Of a stretch of 64,000 nucleotides of DNA, positions 1 to 10,151 are shown in pieces. Source of the DNA: Flavobacterium tyrosinilyticum (GTDB lineage: Bacteria; Bacteroidota; Bacteroidia; Flavobacteriales; Flavobacteriaceae); contig NZ_JAMOKG010000003.1 in NCBI RefSeq assembly GCF_023656565.1, forward strand, positions 868,001 to 932,000, written 5' to 3'. The notes beneath the pieces were generated by a model that had not been told where the DNA came from, did no database searches, and saw nothing but the letters and a program-made list of their open reading frames with translations. Position 1 is the stretch's first letter. The number at the start of each line of letters is the position of its first letter. A program made the translations under genes and the position numbers.

Positions 1-756
1 GGTACATTTTCACATGCTTGGTCACTTTGTGTAGAAGAACATTTTTATCTTCTTTTACCTCTATTTCTGTACTTTTTACTCAACACGAAATTCTTCAGCA
101 AATCATATTGGCTGCTGATTATCTTTGTCTTGTTAGGATTTGTTTTTCGATTCTATAGCTGGGAAAAATTATATATTCCAATTATTGAAAATGATAATTC
201 TTGGCTTTATTGGTACAAATATATTTACTACCCAACATACAATCGCTTGGACGGGCTTTTGATTGGAGTTTCAATTGCTGCCCTCTATCAATTTCTTCCT
301 GAATTATGGAATAAAATCTCGAAATATGGAAATCTTTTACTGATTATTGGACTTCTAATATTATTTGCTGCTTATATTCTTTGCATCGAAGAAAGATCTT
401 TTTACGCATCGCTTTTCGGATTTCCAGTAATTGGACTCGGCTATGGTTTTGTGGTTATGGGCGCAATATCTCCGGAAAGCGTTTTATACAAATGGAATTC
501 TAAAACCACTAGTTTTATTGCAGGGCTTTCGTATGGAATTTATTTAACGCACAAAGGAATTATTCATATTACGCAGGAATTTCTCGCTTCTTTAAGCATT
601 GATACAAGTAGTACAATCTCAATGTTAATTTGCATTATTACCTCTGTTGCAGCCGCATATTTGTTACATCAAATAATTGAGAAGCCATTTATGAAATGGA
701 GAACAAGGTTTTTGAGTGAGAAAAAACTATTACTTGAACTTCCCAAAATGCCATAA
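1..756 (+). CDS. Acyltransferase 3 family membrane protein, 5' end cut off by the window edge
   Basis: The reading frame is open from base 1 and ends at 756, so at least 252 C-terminal residues are present. The opening residues contain WSLCVEEHFYLLLP, the conserved WSLxVEEQFY-type block of the acyltransferase 3 (OafA/YrhL) family. Hydrophobic segments follow along the rest of the chain, as expected for these multi-pass inner-membrane enzymes, which transfer acyl groups to surface sugars. The catalytic N-terminal His region lies outside the window. An internal ATG at 130 falls inside the conserved domain and is not the true start. The 3' end overlaps the convergent downstream gene by 27 bases. 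The acceptor substrate cannot be told from sequence. Confidence 0.85.
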   Translation, partial: GTFSHAWSLCVEEHFYLLLPLFLYFLLNTKFFSKSYWLLIIFVLLGFVFRFYSWEKLYIPIIENDNSWLYWYKYIYYPTYNRLDGLLIGVSIAALYQFLPELWNKISKYGNLLLIIGLLILFAAYILCIEERSFYASLFGFPVIGLGYGFVVMGAISPESVLYKWNSKTTSFIAGLSYGIYLTHKGIIHITQEFLASLSIDTSSTISMLICIITSVAAAYLLHQIIEKPFMKWRTRFLSEKKLLLELPKMP

Positions 757-1092
757 AACTCCAGACGGATCGTGCAAAAAACATTCGCTTCCCCAATCTA
801 AATATTTTATTGGAGTCAGTTTTACTCCTTCATATTTTGAAGGAAGATTTAGAGCTAAAAGTTCGCTGTAATAACGTTCGACATTATCCACTTCCAGAAA
901 AATCATAGTATTTTCAATCCAATTTTTATCGTAGTAATCTTGAAGATAAAAAGCGATTTCTCCTGTTTTAAAAACTGAAAAATTTGATTCTAAAACCGTT
1001 TCTTCAAATCCTAAATCGCGATAAAAACTTCTAGCGATTTCAAAGTTCTTAGCACCTATAAAAGGTCGGATAGATTTAGCTCCGTGATTCAT
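730..1092 (-). CDS. VOC (glyoxalase/bleomycin-resistance-like) family protein
   Basis: A 120-residue protein with the layout of one VOC module: a first half with FIGAKNFEIARSFYRDLGF, typical of the first beta-alpha-beta unit, and a C-terminal DPSGVLWHFGKF block, where VOC proteins place a metal-ligand Glu or a substitute. The family covers glyoxalases, dioxygenases and antibiotic-binding proteins, usually as dimers. The usual metal-binding Glu near the C-terminus seems replaced by the WHF segment, so it may be a binding protein rather than an enzyme. It is convergent with the acyltransferase gene and lies 3 bases downstream of a lipoprotein gene on the same strand. Confidence 0.7.
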   Translation of the reverse strand: MNHGAKSIRPFIGAKNFEIARSFYRDLGFEETVLESNFSVFKTGEIAFYLQDYYDKNWIENTMIFLEVDNVERYYSELLALNLPSKYEGVKLTPIKYLDWGSECFLHDPSGVLWHFGKFK

Positions 1093-1095
1093 GTA

Positions 1096-1554
1096 CTATA
1101 GATTTATGTCGTTATAATAAATTAAAAACCATTTATTACCGATCAGTTTAAATTGTCTTTCTACTTCAAAACCACTATCTGGAATCCAAAATCTTTCTGT
1201 GATTAAAGTGTCTGTTTTTACTAGTGAATGCAGGTATTCTTCAATTTCTGTTTTTTCAGCAACAGGAATTACTTGAAATTCCCAATTCTTTCTTGTCCAA
1301 TTGTATTGCTCAAAACCAGAAACATGTTTTCCCTCTATCGGAAAATCAACTCTTGAAACTTGAAAAAGAGAATCAGAATGGAATTTTTTATTGAACTCAT
1401 CAAAATTCTCAGGCAATTCTTTTTTTATGGGTTTTGCAATGCTATTACTTTTAATAGAAATTTCAGAATTTGATTTCGTCTCTTCTTTTACTTTATTACA
1501 ATTTACAGCAATAAAAGCGAAAGCCAAAACAGGCAAAATAGTTGCGATTTTCAT
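1096..1554 (-). CDS. Small predicted lipoprotein of unknown function
   Basis: A 152-residue protein beginning with a lysine and a hydrophobic stretch followed by AVNC, a lipobox with the lipidated Cys at about residue 19. This is followed by a charged Lys/Glu-rich linker. Export and anchoring at the cell envelope are therefore likely. The mature part, which contains FDEFNKKFHSDSLFQVSRV and ends in a short beta-rich segment, matches no family I recognise. It lies 12 bases downstream of the antiporter gene and 3 bases upstream of the VOC gene, so the three may be cotranscribed. Confidence 0.6.
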   Translation of the reverse strand: MKIATILPVLAFAFIAVNCNKVKEETKSNSEISIKSNSIAKPIKKELPENFDEFNKKFHSDSLFQVSRVDFPIEGKHVSGFEQYNWTRKNWEFQVIPVAEKTEIEEYLHSLVKTDTLITERFWIPDSGFEVERQFKLIGNKWFLIYYNDINL

Positions 1555-1566
1555 GAAGATTGGATT

Positions 1567-3714
1567 TTAGCTTTTCTTCAAAATACTTCCCAAACCACGT
1601 CCAATTTGTTCTATGGCTTCGATACCTTTTGCCAAAGGCGATGCAGTAAAATCTTCGTAAGCATCCATTGCACTTTCTTTTCTATCGTCTTGAGGATAAA
1701 CAAGCATTACATTATTGCTGTCGAAATATTTTTCAAACTTCGTTGGCAATTTATCAAAGATAGACTGATAGGAAATAGACCCTTTTCGAGATAAATTGAC
1801 AACTACCAAATCGGTTGGTTTTATTTCACCAGAAATGCTTTCAAAATCTTCCCAATCCGAAACATTTTTAAAGCCAAATTTGCTGTTCAGTTTTAAATGA
1901 GAAGCAATCTGCTGAATAGCCTGATAGGTTTTTTCTTCGCCGTAAATCACAATCGGAATACTTAATTCCTGTGCCAAACGGCTCACTTTTTGCATTAGCA
2001 AATGAAAACCAATTCCTCTTTCTGAAAATGGCGGACAAATGAAAACCAGTCTTTTTTCTTCAATAAAATTCTTTTGAAACCTACAGATAAACAAAGTCTT
2101 ATCTACATTATTGATAATCGAATCTACATTTTCTCCAAAGATTTTATCAATAAATCCGGTCTTTCTTGGCCAGCCGACAATCACGATATCCGACATGATT
2201 TCTTTAGAAGTTCTTGCAATTCCGCTAGCAGGATTGTGATCGATTCTGGCAATAGTATTAATTTTTACTTCTGAAGCCGATCCTTGAATTACAAATTTGT
2301 CGGCGGCTTTTCTGTATTTTAAAATGTTCTTTTCCGCCTGATTATTGTTTGGAACAATCGTCAATAAAGTAACCGGATTTGATGATTTTTTATCTTTAAT
2401 CAAAAGCGCAAAATCCAATAAACTTGCCGCAGCAGACGATTTTGCCAACGGAATCAAAATATGTTCGTCTAAGATTTGATCTCTGTCTGCGTCTTCATGT
2501 GAAATTTCTTCTTCGCAGATGGCAATTTTCTTTGCTGCTTTTTCAGTCGCAAAAGAAGCAACAATACAGGTAATCAGAATTAGGATAATCGTTCCGTTTA
2601 AGATATTTTCATCTAATATTTTAGCTTTAAATCCGACCAAAATTACAGCCAAAGTTGCCGCAGCGTGCGCACTGCTCAATCCAAAAATAAGCTGTCTTTC
2701 TGTTCGGGTATATTTAAAAACAATTTGAGTAAAAAACGCTGCAATCCATTTTCCAAATATGGCTACAACGCTCAATGTTCCTGCCACTATTAAAGCTGTT
2801 GGTCCGCTCAAAATAACGCTTACATCCACTAGCATTCCCACAGAAATCAAGAAAAACGGAATAAATAAAGAATTCCCCATAAATTCAATTCTGTTCATCA
2901 AAGCTGAAGAATGCGGAATCAGCGGATTCAAAGCCAAACCTGCAACGAAAGCTCCAATAATGGGCTCTACTCCTGCTACTTCAGCCAAAAAGGCGGCAAA
3001 GAAAACGACAGAAAGCACAAAAATATAATGCGCGTGTTTTTCACTTTCTAATTTCTTAAAAAACCATTTTGCTACACGAGGTATAATCAAAAACATAATA
3101 GCAGAGAAAATTGCTAATGAAATGATCAATTTAACCCAAAATGCCTGATTTAGATTTCCCTGACTGCTTCCCATAATTACTGCCAGAATAATCAAAACGG
3201 CAGTATCTGTTAAAATAGTTCCTCCAACCGTAATGGCAACAGCTTGATTTTTAGCAATTCCTAATTTACTCACAATCGGATACGCGACCAAAGTGTGTGT
3301 AGCAAACATACTTGCTGTCAAGAAACTCGCATTAAAATCATATTTCAACAAATAAAAACAAACAGGAAATCCTATTGAAAGCGGAAGAATGAAGGTAAAA
3401 AAGCCAAAGAGCAAACTCTTGTTTCTATTGGCTTTAAACTCGTTCATATCCAATTCTAAACCTGCAATAAACATAATATACAAAAGCCCGATTGTAGAAA
3501 ATAAATCTACTGCAGAGTTTTTTGCCAGAATATTTAAGCCATGCGGACCAATGATAACACCAGAAATAATAAGTCCGATGATTCCAGGAATATTTATTTT
3601 TTTTAGTAAAATGGGACAAAGCAGGATTATAAATAGTATTAATGAAAAAATCAATACTGGATTGCTTAGTGGTAATTCGAATTCTTGTAATAGATGTCTG
3701 AAAAATTCTATCAT
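1567..3714 (-). CDS. CPA2-type cation/proton antiporter with C-terminal USP-like region
   Basis: A 715-residue protein. Roughly residues 15 to 385 form about twelve membrane segments with the Na_H_exchanger pattern, including GLIISGVIIGPHGLNIL near the N-terminus and EVAGVEPIIGAFVAGLALNP in the core, where acidic residues carry ions. Residues from about 405 to 715 are soluble and look like two universal-stress-protein-type folds (ILIPLAKSSAAASLLDFALL and VFICPPFSERGIGFHLL). This is a common regulatory tail in Bacteroidota KefB/NapA-like antiporters. Function: monovalent cation/proton exchange across the inner membrane. Ion specificity is not readable. It probably heads a three-gene unit with the lipoprotein and VOC genes. 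Confidence 0.85.
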   Translation of the reverse strand: MIEFFRHLLQEFELPLSNPVLIFSLILFIILLCPILLKKINIPGIIGLIISGVIIGPHGLNILAKNSAVDLFSTIGLLYIMFIAGLELDMNEFKANRNKSLLFGFFTFILPLSIGFPVCFYLLKYDFNASFLTASMFATHTLVAYPIVSKLGIAKNQAVAITVGGTILTDTAVLIILAVIMGSSQGNLNQAFWVKLIISLAIFSAIMFLIIPRVAKWFFKKLESEKHAHYIFVLSVVFFAAFLAEVAGVEPIIGAFVAGLALNPLIPHSSALMNRIEFMGNSLFIPFFLISVGMLVDVSVILSGPTALIVAGTLSVVAIFGKWIAAFFTQIVFKYTRTERQLIFGLSSAHAAATLAVILVGFKAKILDENILNGTIILILITCIVASFATEKAAKKIAICEEEISHEDADRDQILDEHILIPLAKSSAAASLLDFALLIKDKKSSNPVTLLTIVPNNNQAEKNILKYRKAADKFVIQGSASEVKINTIARIDHNPASGIARTSKEIMSDIVIVGWPRKTGFIDKIFGENVDSIINNVDKTLFICRFQKNFIEEKRLVFICPPFSERGIGFHLLMQKVSRLAQELSIPIVIYGEEKTYQAIQQIASHLKLNSKFGFKNVSDWEDFESISGEIKPTDLVVVNLSRKGSISYQSIFDKLPTKFEKYFDSNNVMLVYPQDDRKESAMDAYEDFTASPLAKGIEAIEQIGRGLGSILKKS

Positions 3715-3979
3715 AGGGTAACTTTATCTTCTTGTGGCATTATTATTTGTAAAAAGACGTTTTCAGAATTAAAACAAAATCCATGAAGTATTAATAATAA
3801 AGACTCGAGTAATACAAGTCGTTCTTTTACAAAAATACCTAAAAAACACGAACTTTTTACGGAAAGTGCATATTAAGGTTTTAAATTTATTTCGTTGCCG
3901 AATTATTAAATTTTAATATTTATTTTAACAAATACGCAAGATTAACATTAAAAAAGAAATCATCATTGCATTATTCGAT

Positions 3980-3987
3980 TATCTTTG
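3980..3987 (+). promoter_or_regulatory. Bacteroidota -7 box (TATCTTTG) upstream of serine dehydratase
   Basis: A match to TAnnTTTG lies 19 bases before the ATG at 4007. The -33 element is not clear at the usual distance. The rest of 3715-4006 is AT-rich and holds no gene that I can see. Confidence 0.5.
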
Positions 3988-4006
3988 TCTTAACAAAAAA
4001 TGAACA

Positions 4007-5434
4007 ATGGAAGAATGTATCTCTGTTTTTGATATGCTTAAAATTGGCGTTGGCCCTTCAAGCTCACACACTTTGGGTCCTTGGCGCGCTGCTGAACGCT
4101 TTCTAGAAGAACTGAAAGAAGAAGCAATTTTAGACGATATTACAAGGGTAAAAGTCGATTTATATGGCTCGCTTTCTTTAACTGGAAAAGGCCACGCAAC
4201 AGACCTTGCTGTAATGCTAGGATTAAGCGGACAAGATCCTGAATATATTCCTGTAGAGGATATTGCAGGAATTATTAAAAAAATCGAAACCACAAACGAA
4301 ATCCATTTGGGCAACCAAAAAGTGATTCCGTTCTTTTTTCTTCAAGACATTGTTTTTAATAAAGACTTTCTTCCGTTTCACGCAAACGGACTGAAATTTA
4401 CGGCTTACCAATCTGACGATTCAGAATACGAATCGACTTTTTATTCTATAGGTGGTGGCTTTGTGGTAAAAGAAGAACGTACAAATGCCAAACTGAAAGA
4501 GGTTATAAAATGTGCCTTTCCTTATCCCATTCAAAACGCAGCAGAATTATTAAATTATACCGTTACTGAAAACAAATCGATTTCTGAAATTGTATACGAA
4601 AATGAAATTTCGATGCGTCCAGAAGCCGAAGTGCATTCGGAATTAATGCGTATTTGGAATACGATGTTGGAATGTATGTATATTGGTTGTCATTCTGAAG
4701 GAATTCTTCCAGGCGGACTTCACGTAAGAAGAAGAGCTTTTGATATGCACCAAAACTTAATTGGATTATCTAATTATACTGATCCGCAAAGCTGGTTGGA
4801 AGAAATTAGAAAAACGGAAGTTAAATTCCGTCAAATCTTAAAATGGGTAAGCTGTTTTGCACTTGCCGTTAATGAAGTAAATGCTTCTTTAGGCCGTGTG
4901 GTTACTGCTCCTACCAACGGAAGTTCGGGTGTTATTCCTGCTGTTTTAATGTACTACATGGTTATTGAAAACCATAATGCAGGCGAAAAAGAAATCAAAC
5001 AATTTTTGATGGTGGCTGGTGAAATTGGAAGTATCTTTAAAAAAGGTTCTACTATTTCTGCAGCAATGGGCGGATGTCAAGCTGAGATTGGCGTTTCGTC
5101 TTCAATGGCTGCGGCTGCTCTTTGCGAATTAATGGGCGGAACACCTGCGCAGGTTCTTATGGCTGCTGAAATTGCCATGGAACATCATTTAGGTTTAACC
5201 TGCGATCCTATTGGCGGTTTAGTTCAAATTCCATGTATTGAAAGAAATACAATGGGTGCCATTAAAGCCATAAACGCTGCTGAATTAGCTTTAGAAACCG
5301 ATTCTAAAAATGCTAAAGTTCCATTAGACAAAGTGATTAACACCATGTGGGAAACAGCAAAAGATATGAATTCAAAATACAAAGAAACTTCTGAAGGAGG
5401 TCTTGCAATTGCTGTAAACATGGCTGATTGCTAA
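4007..5434 (+). CDS. sdaA: L-serine ammonia-lyase, iron-sulfur-dependent, single-chain form
   Basis: A 475-residue protein that deaminates L-serine to pyruvate and ammonia using a catalytic [4Fe-4S] cluster. The N-terminal half has the regulatory beta domain ([21 protein letters not shown]). The C-terminal half is the catalytic alpha domain with conserved Cys in [17 protein letters not shown] and IPCIERN. The chain ends in Cys (NMADC), matching the C-terminal Cys that in this family folds back as a cluster ligand. Beta and alpha domains are fused, as in gamma-proteobacterial SdaA rather than the two-subunit Gram-positive form. Length is normal. The start is supported by the -7 box just upstream. 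Confidence 0.95.
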   Translation: MEECISVFDMLKIGVGPSSSHTLGPWRAAERFLEELKEEAILDDITRVKVDLYGSLSLTGKGHATDLAVMLGLSGQDPEYIPVEDIAGIIKKIETTNEIHLGNQKVIPFFFLQDIVFNKDFLPFHANGLKFTAYQSDDSEYESTFYSIGGGFVVKEERTNAKLKEVIKCAFPYPIQNAAELLNYTVTENKSISEIVYENEISMRPEAEVHSELMRIWNTMLECMYIGCHSEGILPGGLHVRRRAFDMHQNLIGLSNYTDPQSWLEEIRKTEVKFRQILKWVSCFALAVNEVNASLGRVVTAPTNGSSGVIPAVLMYYMVIENHNAGEKEIKQFLMVAGEIGSIFKKGSTISAAMGGCQAEIGVSSSMAAAALCELMGGTPAQVLMAAEIAMEHHLGLTCDPIGGLVQIPCIERNTMGAIKAINAAELALETDSKNAKVPLDKVINTMWETAKDMNSKYKETSEGGLAIAVNMADC

Positions 5435-5678
5435 AACTTAAAATAATTATTGCCAAAGATCAAAGGTTTTTTGGACTGATGAAAAATCCTTCTTAAAACC
5501 TTTAATCTCTGTCAAAAAATCTCAAAAATTACTACACAATTACTTTATTGTAATGGAAAACAGTCAATTTCTATTAGAATTTAAAGACCGAAAACCATTT
5601 TCTCTCGAAATATTCTATAATTGCTAATTCCCTTTTTACAATTATTCAATACTTTTACAACATCAAAAAAACATTAAA

Positions 5679-6497
5679 ATGTCAGTAGCAAAAAAAGATT
5701 ATAAAAGAATCACAACAAAGTCATTAATTGAAATGAAAAGCAACGGAGAGAAAATCTCTATGCTTACTGCGTATGATTATACAATGGCAAAAATTGTTGA
5801 TACCGCTGGTATCGATGTAATTTTAGTTGGTGATTCGGCATCAAATGTAATGGCTGGTCACGAAACGACTTTGCCAATTACTTTAGATCAGATGATATAT
5901 CATGCTTCTTCTGTAGTTCGCGCTGTAGAAAGAGGTTTAGTTGTAGTTGACTTGCCTTTTGGAAGTTACCAATCTGACCCAAAAGAAGCTTTGCGTTCTT
6001 CTATCAGAATTATGAAAGAAAGTGGGGCTCATGCTGTAAAATTAGAAGGCGGAAAAGAAATTAAAGAATCCATTAAAAAAATATTACATGCTGGTATTCC
6101 TGTAATGGGGCACTTAGGCTTAACACCTCAATCTATCTACAAATTTGGAACTTACAGTGTTCGCGCTAAAGAAGAAGAAGAAGCTGAAAAATTGATTGAA
6201 GATGCTCAAATGCTTGAAAAAGTGGGATGTTTTGCTGTTGTTTTAGAAAAAATCCCAGCAGATCTGGCTAAAAAAGTAGCTGAAAGCATTTCGATTCCAG
6301 TAATCGGAATTGGAGCTGGAGGCGGTGTTGACGGTCAGGTTTTAGTAATTCACGATATGTTGGGAATGAACAATGAATTCAGCCCTCGTTTCTTACGTCG
6401 CTACTTAAATCTTTATGACGAAATGACTAAAGCAATTGGTCAATACGCTGCAGATGTTAAGGCTAGTGATTTCCCGAACGAAAAGGAACAATACTAA
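5679..6497 (+). CDS. panB: 3-methyl-2-oxobutanoate hydroxymethyltransferase (ketopantoate hydroxymethyltransferase)
   Basis: A 272-residue cytosolic enzyme of pantothenate/CoA synthesis that moves a hydroxymethyl group from methylene-tetrahydrofolate to ketoisovalerate. Family blocks present in order are [44 protein letters not shown] and [14 protein letters not shown]. Length is typical of PanB. The upstream gap 5435-5678 has no gene. No panC or panD is nearby, which is usual for Bacteroidota. Downstream DNA to 6632 is made of short repeats of the AAGTCTAA type. Confidence 0.95.
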   Translation: MSVAKKDYKRITTKSLIEMKSNGEKISMLTAYDYTMAKIVDTAGIDVILVGDSASNVMAGHETTLPITLDQMIYHASSVVRAVERGLVVVDLPFGSYQSDPKEALRSSIRIMKESGAHAVKLEGGKEIKESIKKILHAGIPVMGHLGLTPQSIYKFGTYSVRAKEEEEAEKLIEDAQMLEKVGCFAVVLEKIPADLAKKVAESISIPVIGIGAGGGVDGQVLVIHDMLGMNNEFSPRFLRRYLNLYDEMTKAIGQYAADVKASDFPNEKEQY

Positions 6498-6632
6498 GTC
6501 CAGACTGGCTTAGATTTTTAGACATACTTAGACTTCTTAGATCTGTGCTTAAATTTATTTAATCGCTAAAACTCTAAGAAGTCTAATTTTTGAAATTTAG
6601 GCTCTTAAAAAAATTACTAACTAAATTAAGCT

Positions 6633-6983
6633 ATGCATCAATTTAAAGAGCTTTTGATTTGGAAGAAGAGCAGATCGTTTTGTTCTAAAATTTATTCTAT
6701 AACAGCCACATTTCCTAGTGAAGAAAAATTTGGAATAATCAATCAACTAAGAAGAGCTGCAGTATCAATTCCTTCTAATATTGCAGAGGGTTCTTCAAGA
6801 AATTCAAATAAAGATTTTGCTCGATTTTTAGAAATTGCTATTGGATCAGCATATGAAGTCGAAACGCAACTTTTAATTTCATCTGATTTAGGATTTATAA
6901 ATGAAGAAAATACATCTGAATTAATTGATTTATTGGAAGAAATCACCAAAATGACATCCCGATTTAGAGCTACATTATTATAA
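6633..6983 (+). CDS. Four-helix-bundle (S23 / 23S rRNA intervening-sequence-type) protein
   Basis: A 116-residue protein with the TIGR02436-type pattern: FKELLIWKKSR at the start, FPSEEKFGIINQLRRAAVSIPSNIAEG in the middle and a helical C-terminus. These proteins form pentameric four-helix bundles. They are named after ORFs found in intervening sequences of spirochaete 23S rRNA, but many, like this one, are free-standing with unknown role. The gene is flanked on both sides by short repeats of AAGTCTAA/TTAGACTT type, which suggests it moved in with such a repeat. No rRNA lies nearby. Confidence 0.8.
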   Translation: MHQFKELLIWKKSRSFCSKIYSITATFPSEEKFGIINQLRRAAVSIPSNIAEGSSRNSNKDFARFLEIAIGSAYEVETQLLISSDLGFINEENTSELIDLLEEITKMTSRFRATLL

Positions 6984-7048
6984 AATCAAAAAATATAAGA
7001 CAACATCTAAGAAGTCTAAGCATGTCTAAAAATCTAAGTAAGTCTAAT

Positions 7049-7738
7049 ATGAAAATTATTTCAGACAAAAACAATCTCCAAATTCTGCACGAAGACAACC
7101 ATATTATTGTGGTCAACAAACGTGTGGGTGATATTGTGCAAGGTGATAAAACGGGCGATAAACCTTTGTCTGATGTTGTGAAAGAATATATTAAAGCCAA
7201 ATACAACAAACCTGGAGATGTTTTCTTGGGTGTTATTCATCGTCTAGATAGACCTACAACCGGAATTGTTGTTTTTGCTAGAACCAGCAAAGCTTTATCG
7301 CGTATGAATGAATTGTTCAGTAATCGCGAAACCCAAAAAACATATTGGGCTGTTGTGAAAAATAAACCAAAAGACGAAAAAGCAAAATTGGTTCATTATT
7401 TAAAAAGAAACGAAAAAAATAACACTTCAAAAGCGCATTTAAAAGAAGTTCCAGACAGCAAATTAGCCAGTTTAGATTACACTATAATTAAAGAACTTCA
7501 GAATTATACTGCTCTGGAAATCAATTTGCATACGGGTCGTCATCATCAAATTCGTGCACAATTAAGTGCAATCGGATCGCAAATTAAAGGAGATTTAAAA
7601 TATGGCGCAGACCGAAGCAATCCCGATGGAGGAATCCATCTTCATGCCCGAAAACTAACTTTTGTCCATCCTGTTTCAAAAGAGAATATCACAATTATTG
7701 CCCCTACTCCAGATGATCCTATTTGGAATGCTGTCTGA
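7049..7738 (+). CDS. RluA-family RNA pseudouridine synthase
   Basis: The catalytic block HRLDRPTTGIVVFARTSKA (catalytic Asp in RLD) and the later HTGRHHQIRAQLSAIG block identify an RluA-type uridine isomerase. It probably acts on rRNA or tRNA. There is no N-terminal S4 domain, as in RluA and TruC rather than RluC/D. An ATG at 7022 is in frame, but the nine codons before 7049 lie in the same AAGTCTAA-type intergenic repeat that fills the upstream gap, so I place the start at 7049 (MKIISDKNNLQ), giving 229 residues. The RNA target cannot be told from sequence. Confidence 0.88.
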   Translation: MKIISDKNNLQILHEDNHIIVVNKRVGDIVQGDKTGDKPLSDVVKEYIKAKYNKPGDVFLGVIHRLDRPTTGIVVFARTSKALSRMNELFSNRETQKTYWAVVKNKPKDEKAKLVHYLKRNEKNNTSKAHLKEVPDSKLASLDYTIIKELQNYTALEINLHTGRHHQIRAQLSAIGSQIKGDLKYGADRSNPDGGIHLHARKLTFVHPVSKENITIIAPTPDDPIWNAV

Positions 7739-7814
7739 TTTTTATGATTTAATTGTTAATTTATTAATTTTTATCGATTAACTTGCATAGAGAAAAAATC
7801 AAGAAAATCGAAAA

Positions 7815-9143
7815 ATGGACTTTAAAAGCGACATCAGATATCGAAAGGAGACTCTAAAAAAGTTATTATATAATATTCAGAAAAGCGAAGATTTAATTAT
7901 AAAAGCTTTATATGATGACTTTAAAAAACCAGAGTTTGAGGCTGTTTTAACCGAAACTAATTACGTTATTTCAGAACTTAAGGATACGATTAAAAACCTG
8001 AGTAAATGGGCAAAACCAAAACGCGTTTTTCCATCTCTGCTTAATTTTCCCTCTTCCGATTATCTTTACAAAGAACCTTATGGAGATGTATTAATCATTG
8101 CTCCTTGGAATTATCCTTTTCAGCTTGCTTTGTGTCCTCTCGTCGCTGCAGTTGCTGCAGGAAATAGAGTCGTTTTAAAACCATCTGAACTTACACCTCA
8201 TACCTCTGCCATAATTGCAAAAATTATAGAAAAAACATTTCACATTAATCACGTAGAAGTTTTTGAAGGCGGTGTTGATGTTTCTAATAAATTATTGGCG
8301 CAGCGCTGGGATTATATCTTTTTTACAGGAAGCGTTGCTGTTGGTAAAATTGTTGCAAAAGCGGCAGCTGAAAATTTAACTCCCGTTACTCTTGAATTAG
8401 GCGGAAAAAACCCTTGCATTATTGATGAAACAGCCGATTTAAAACTGGCCGCCAAACGAATTGTATGGGGAAAATTTATCAATGCAGGACAAACTTGCAT
8501 TGCACCCGACTATATTCTAATTCAGAAAAACATGAAAGTCAATTTCATTTCTTATATGATTGAAGAAATCCTAAAAGCGTATGGAAAGAAAATTGACAAA
8601 TCTCCTGATTTTGCAAGAATTATAAATACAAAAAATTGGTATCGTTTGACCAATATGATTCAAGGTGAGCACATTTTGTTTGGCGGAGAAAGCAATGCTA
8701 GCGAACTTTATATTGCGCCTACTCTTCTTGAGGAACCAGATTTGGACAGTGCGGTTATGAAAGAAGAGATCTTTGGTCCTATTTTGCCGATTCTTGTTTA
8801 CGAAAATGAAAATGACATCGAAAATATTGTGAGTCGTTATGAGAAACCTCTTTCATTTTACATTTTTAGCGAAAATAATTCATTTGCAAAGAAATTAATT
8901 TCAAAATACTCTTTTGGAGGGGGATGTATCAACGATACCGTTATTCATTTTTCTAACAATAGACTGCCTTTTGGCGGTGTTGGATATAGCGGAATTGGTG
9001 CTTATCATGGCAAACGAAGCTTCGACACATTTTCTCACCATAAAGCAATTGTAAAAAAAGGAAATTGGCTTGATTTACCTATGCGCTACGCTCCTTACAA
9101 AGACAAATTGGGTCCCATAAAACGAATTTTAGACTGGCTATAA
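7815..9143 (+). CDS. Aldehyde dehydrogenase (class 3-like, short form)
   Basis: A 442-residue NAD(P)-dependent aldehyde dehydrogenase. Visible signatures are IIAPWNYPFQLALCPLVAAV (substrate-channel Asn), FFTGSVAVGK (cofactor turn), TLELGGKNPC (general-base Glu) and GQTCIAPDYIL (catalytic Cys). The length of about 440 and the C-terminal LPMRYAPY segment resemble the membrane-associated class 3/fatty-aldehyde group, not the roughly 500-residue betaine-aldehyde type. A fatty or aromatic aldehyde is the likely substrate; this is inferred from subfamily shape only. The gene stands alone, 76 bases after the pseudouridine synthase. Confidence 0.9.
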   Translation: MDFKSDIRYRKETLKKLLYNIQKSEDLIIKALYDDFKKPEFEAVLTETNYVISELKDTIKNLSKWAKPKRVFPSLLNFPSSDYLYKEPYGDVLIIAPWNYPFQLALCPLVAAVAAGNRVVLKPSELTPHTSAIIAKIIEKTFHINHVEVFEGGVDVSNKLLAQRWDYIFFTGSVAVGKIVAKAAAENLTPVTLELGGKNPCIIDETADLKLAAKRIVWGKFINAGQTCIAPDYILIQKNMKVNFISYMIEEILKAYGKKIDKSPDFARIINTKNWYRLTNMIQGEHILFGGESNASELYIAPTLLEEPDLDSAVMKEEIFGPILPILVYENENDIENIVSRYEKPLSFYIFSENNSFAKKLISKYSFGGGCINDTVIHFSNNRLPFGGVGYSGIGAYHGKRSFDTFSHHKAIVKKGNWLDLPMRYAPYKDKLGPIKRILDWL

Positions 9144-9264
9144 CAGCAGTTAAAAACATTTAGGAATGTTTTGTAGATTTTTATACGGAATTGATTAAAA
9201 ATATTATATTTACGTCAAGATACCTTTCAAATATTACAAGTCTATAAAACAATCTTACATAAAA

Positions 9265-10062
9265 ATGAAATCTACACTTAACCAAATTGAGGACATTAAA
9301 AAAAATGGCTTTTCCCTTGATTTTGCTACAGTTTTTAATCACGCTTTCGAAAATTATAAAAAAATAGCGCTTTACTCTGGACTTATCATCCTAGTTTTTT
9401 CAATTATTGCAGCCGTCGCTTTTATGGGTATAATGATTGCCTATTTTGGAGCCGAGGCGATGACAAAAGATTTTATCCAAAATTTCGAGAACCAACAATT
9501 CACTTCAATTCAACTCGTAATTCAAACTGTTGCTGTTTCAGTCGTGGCAGGAATTACTGCTCCATTTGGTGCTGGTTTCCTAAAAATGGCCGATTCTGCA
9601 GACAAAGATATTGAGTTCAATGTTTCCACTATTTTCACTTATTACAAAGCACCCTATTTTGCACAAATTTTTGTTGCAGCTTTTATTCCAGCAATTTTAG
9701 GAACTGCGATTGCTAATTTAATCGAAAGCTCAGGAATCGTATTTGTTGGAAATATTATTTCGTTTATGGTTTCTTACTTTATGTACCTTTCCATTCCACT
9801 GATTGTTTTTGGAAACCTTAAAGCAATAGATGCTATAAAATCTAGCCTAATTATCGTTACAAAAAATCCGCTTAACATATTTGCTTTTTTTATCATAGGT
9901 TTCCTTGGTTCAATGGTTGGTTTTATTGGCTGTTGCGTCGGAGTCATATTTACGGTTGTTTTTAACAGCTCTATGATTTATGCGACTTATTTCGCCATTT
10001 TTGGGACACAATCTGAGGAAGAAGATTCAATTGATTCAATCGGGAAATACAATGTAGATTAA
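9265..10062 (+). CDS. Predicted multi-pass membrane protein, unknown function
   Basis: A 265-residue protein with a soluble N-terminal 30 residues, then about six hydrophobic helices (for example LIILVFSIIAAVAFMGIMIA and the C-terminal FFIIGFLGSMVGFIGCCVGVIF), ending in an acidic tail. The layout resembles the glycerophosphoryl diester phosphodiesterase membrane-domain/DUF975-like families of unknown role. I cannot assign a function. It sits 89 bases before the hybrid kinase on the same strand. Confidence 0.6.
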   Translation: MKSTLNQIEDIKKNGFSLDFATVFNHAFENYKKIALYSGLIILVFSIIAAVAFMGIMIAYFGAEAMTKDFIQNFENQQFTSIQLVIQTVAVSVVAGITAPFGAGFLKMADSADKDIEFNVSTIFTYYKAPYFAQIFVAAFIPAILGTAIANLIESSGIVFVGNIISFMVSYFMYLSIPLIVFGNLKAIDAIKSSLIIVTKNPLNIFAFFIIGFLGSMVGFIGCCVGVIFTVVFNSSMIYATYFAIFGTQSEEEDSIDSIGKYNVD

Positions 10063-10151
10063 AACCGAAAATTCTTATTTACCGAGAACTTAACCACTTC
10101 TTTTAAGAATTTTCAAAAGGCTATTTACTAAACCAACATACCCCAAATTCT

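Noticed and set aside
7022-7048. Start of the pseudouridine synthase at 7022
   Set aside because: The first nine codons fall in an intergenic AAGTCTAA-type repeat; the ATG at 7049 begins the domain.
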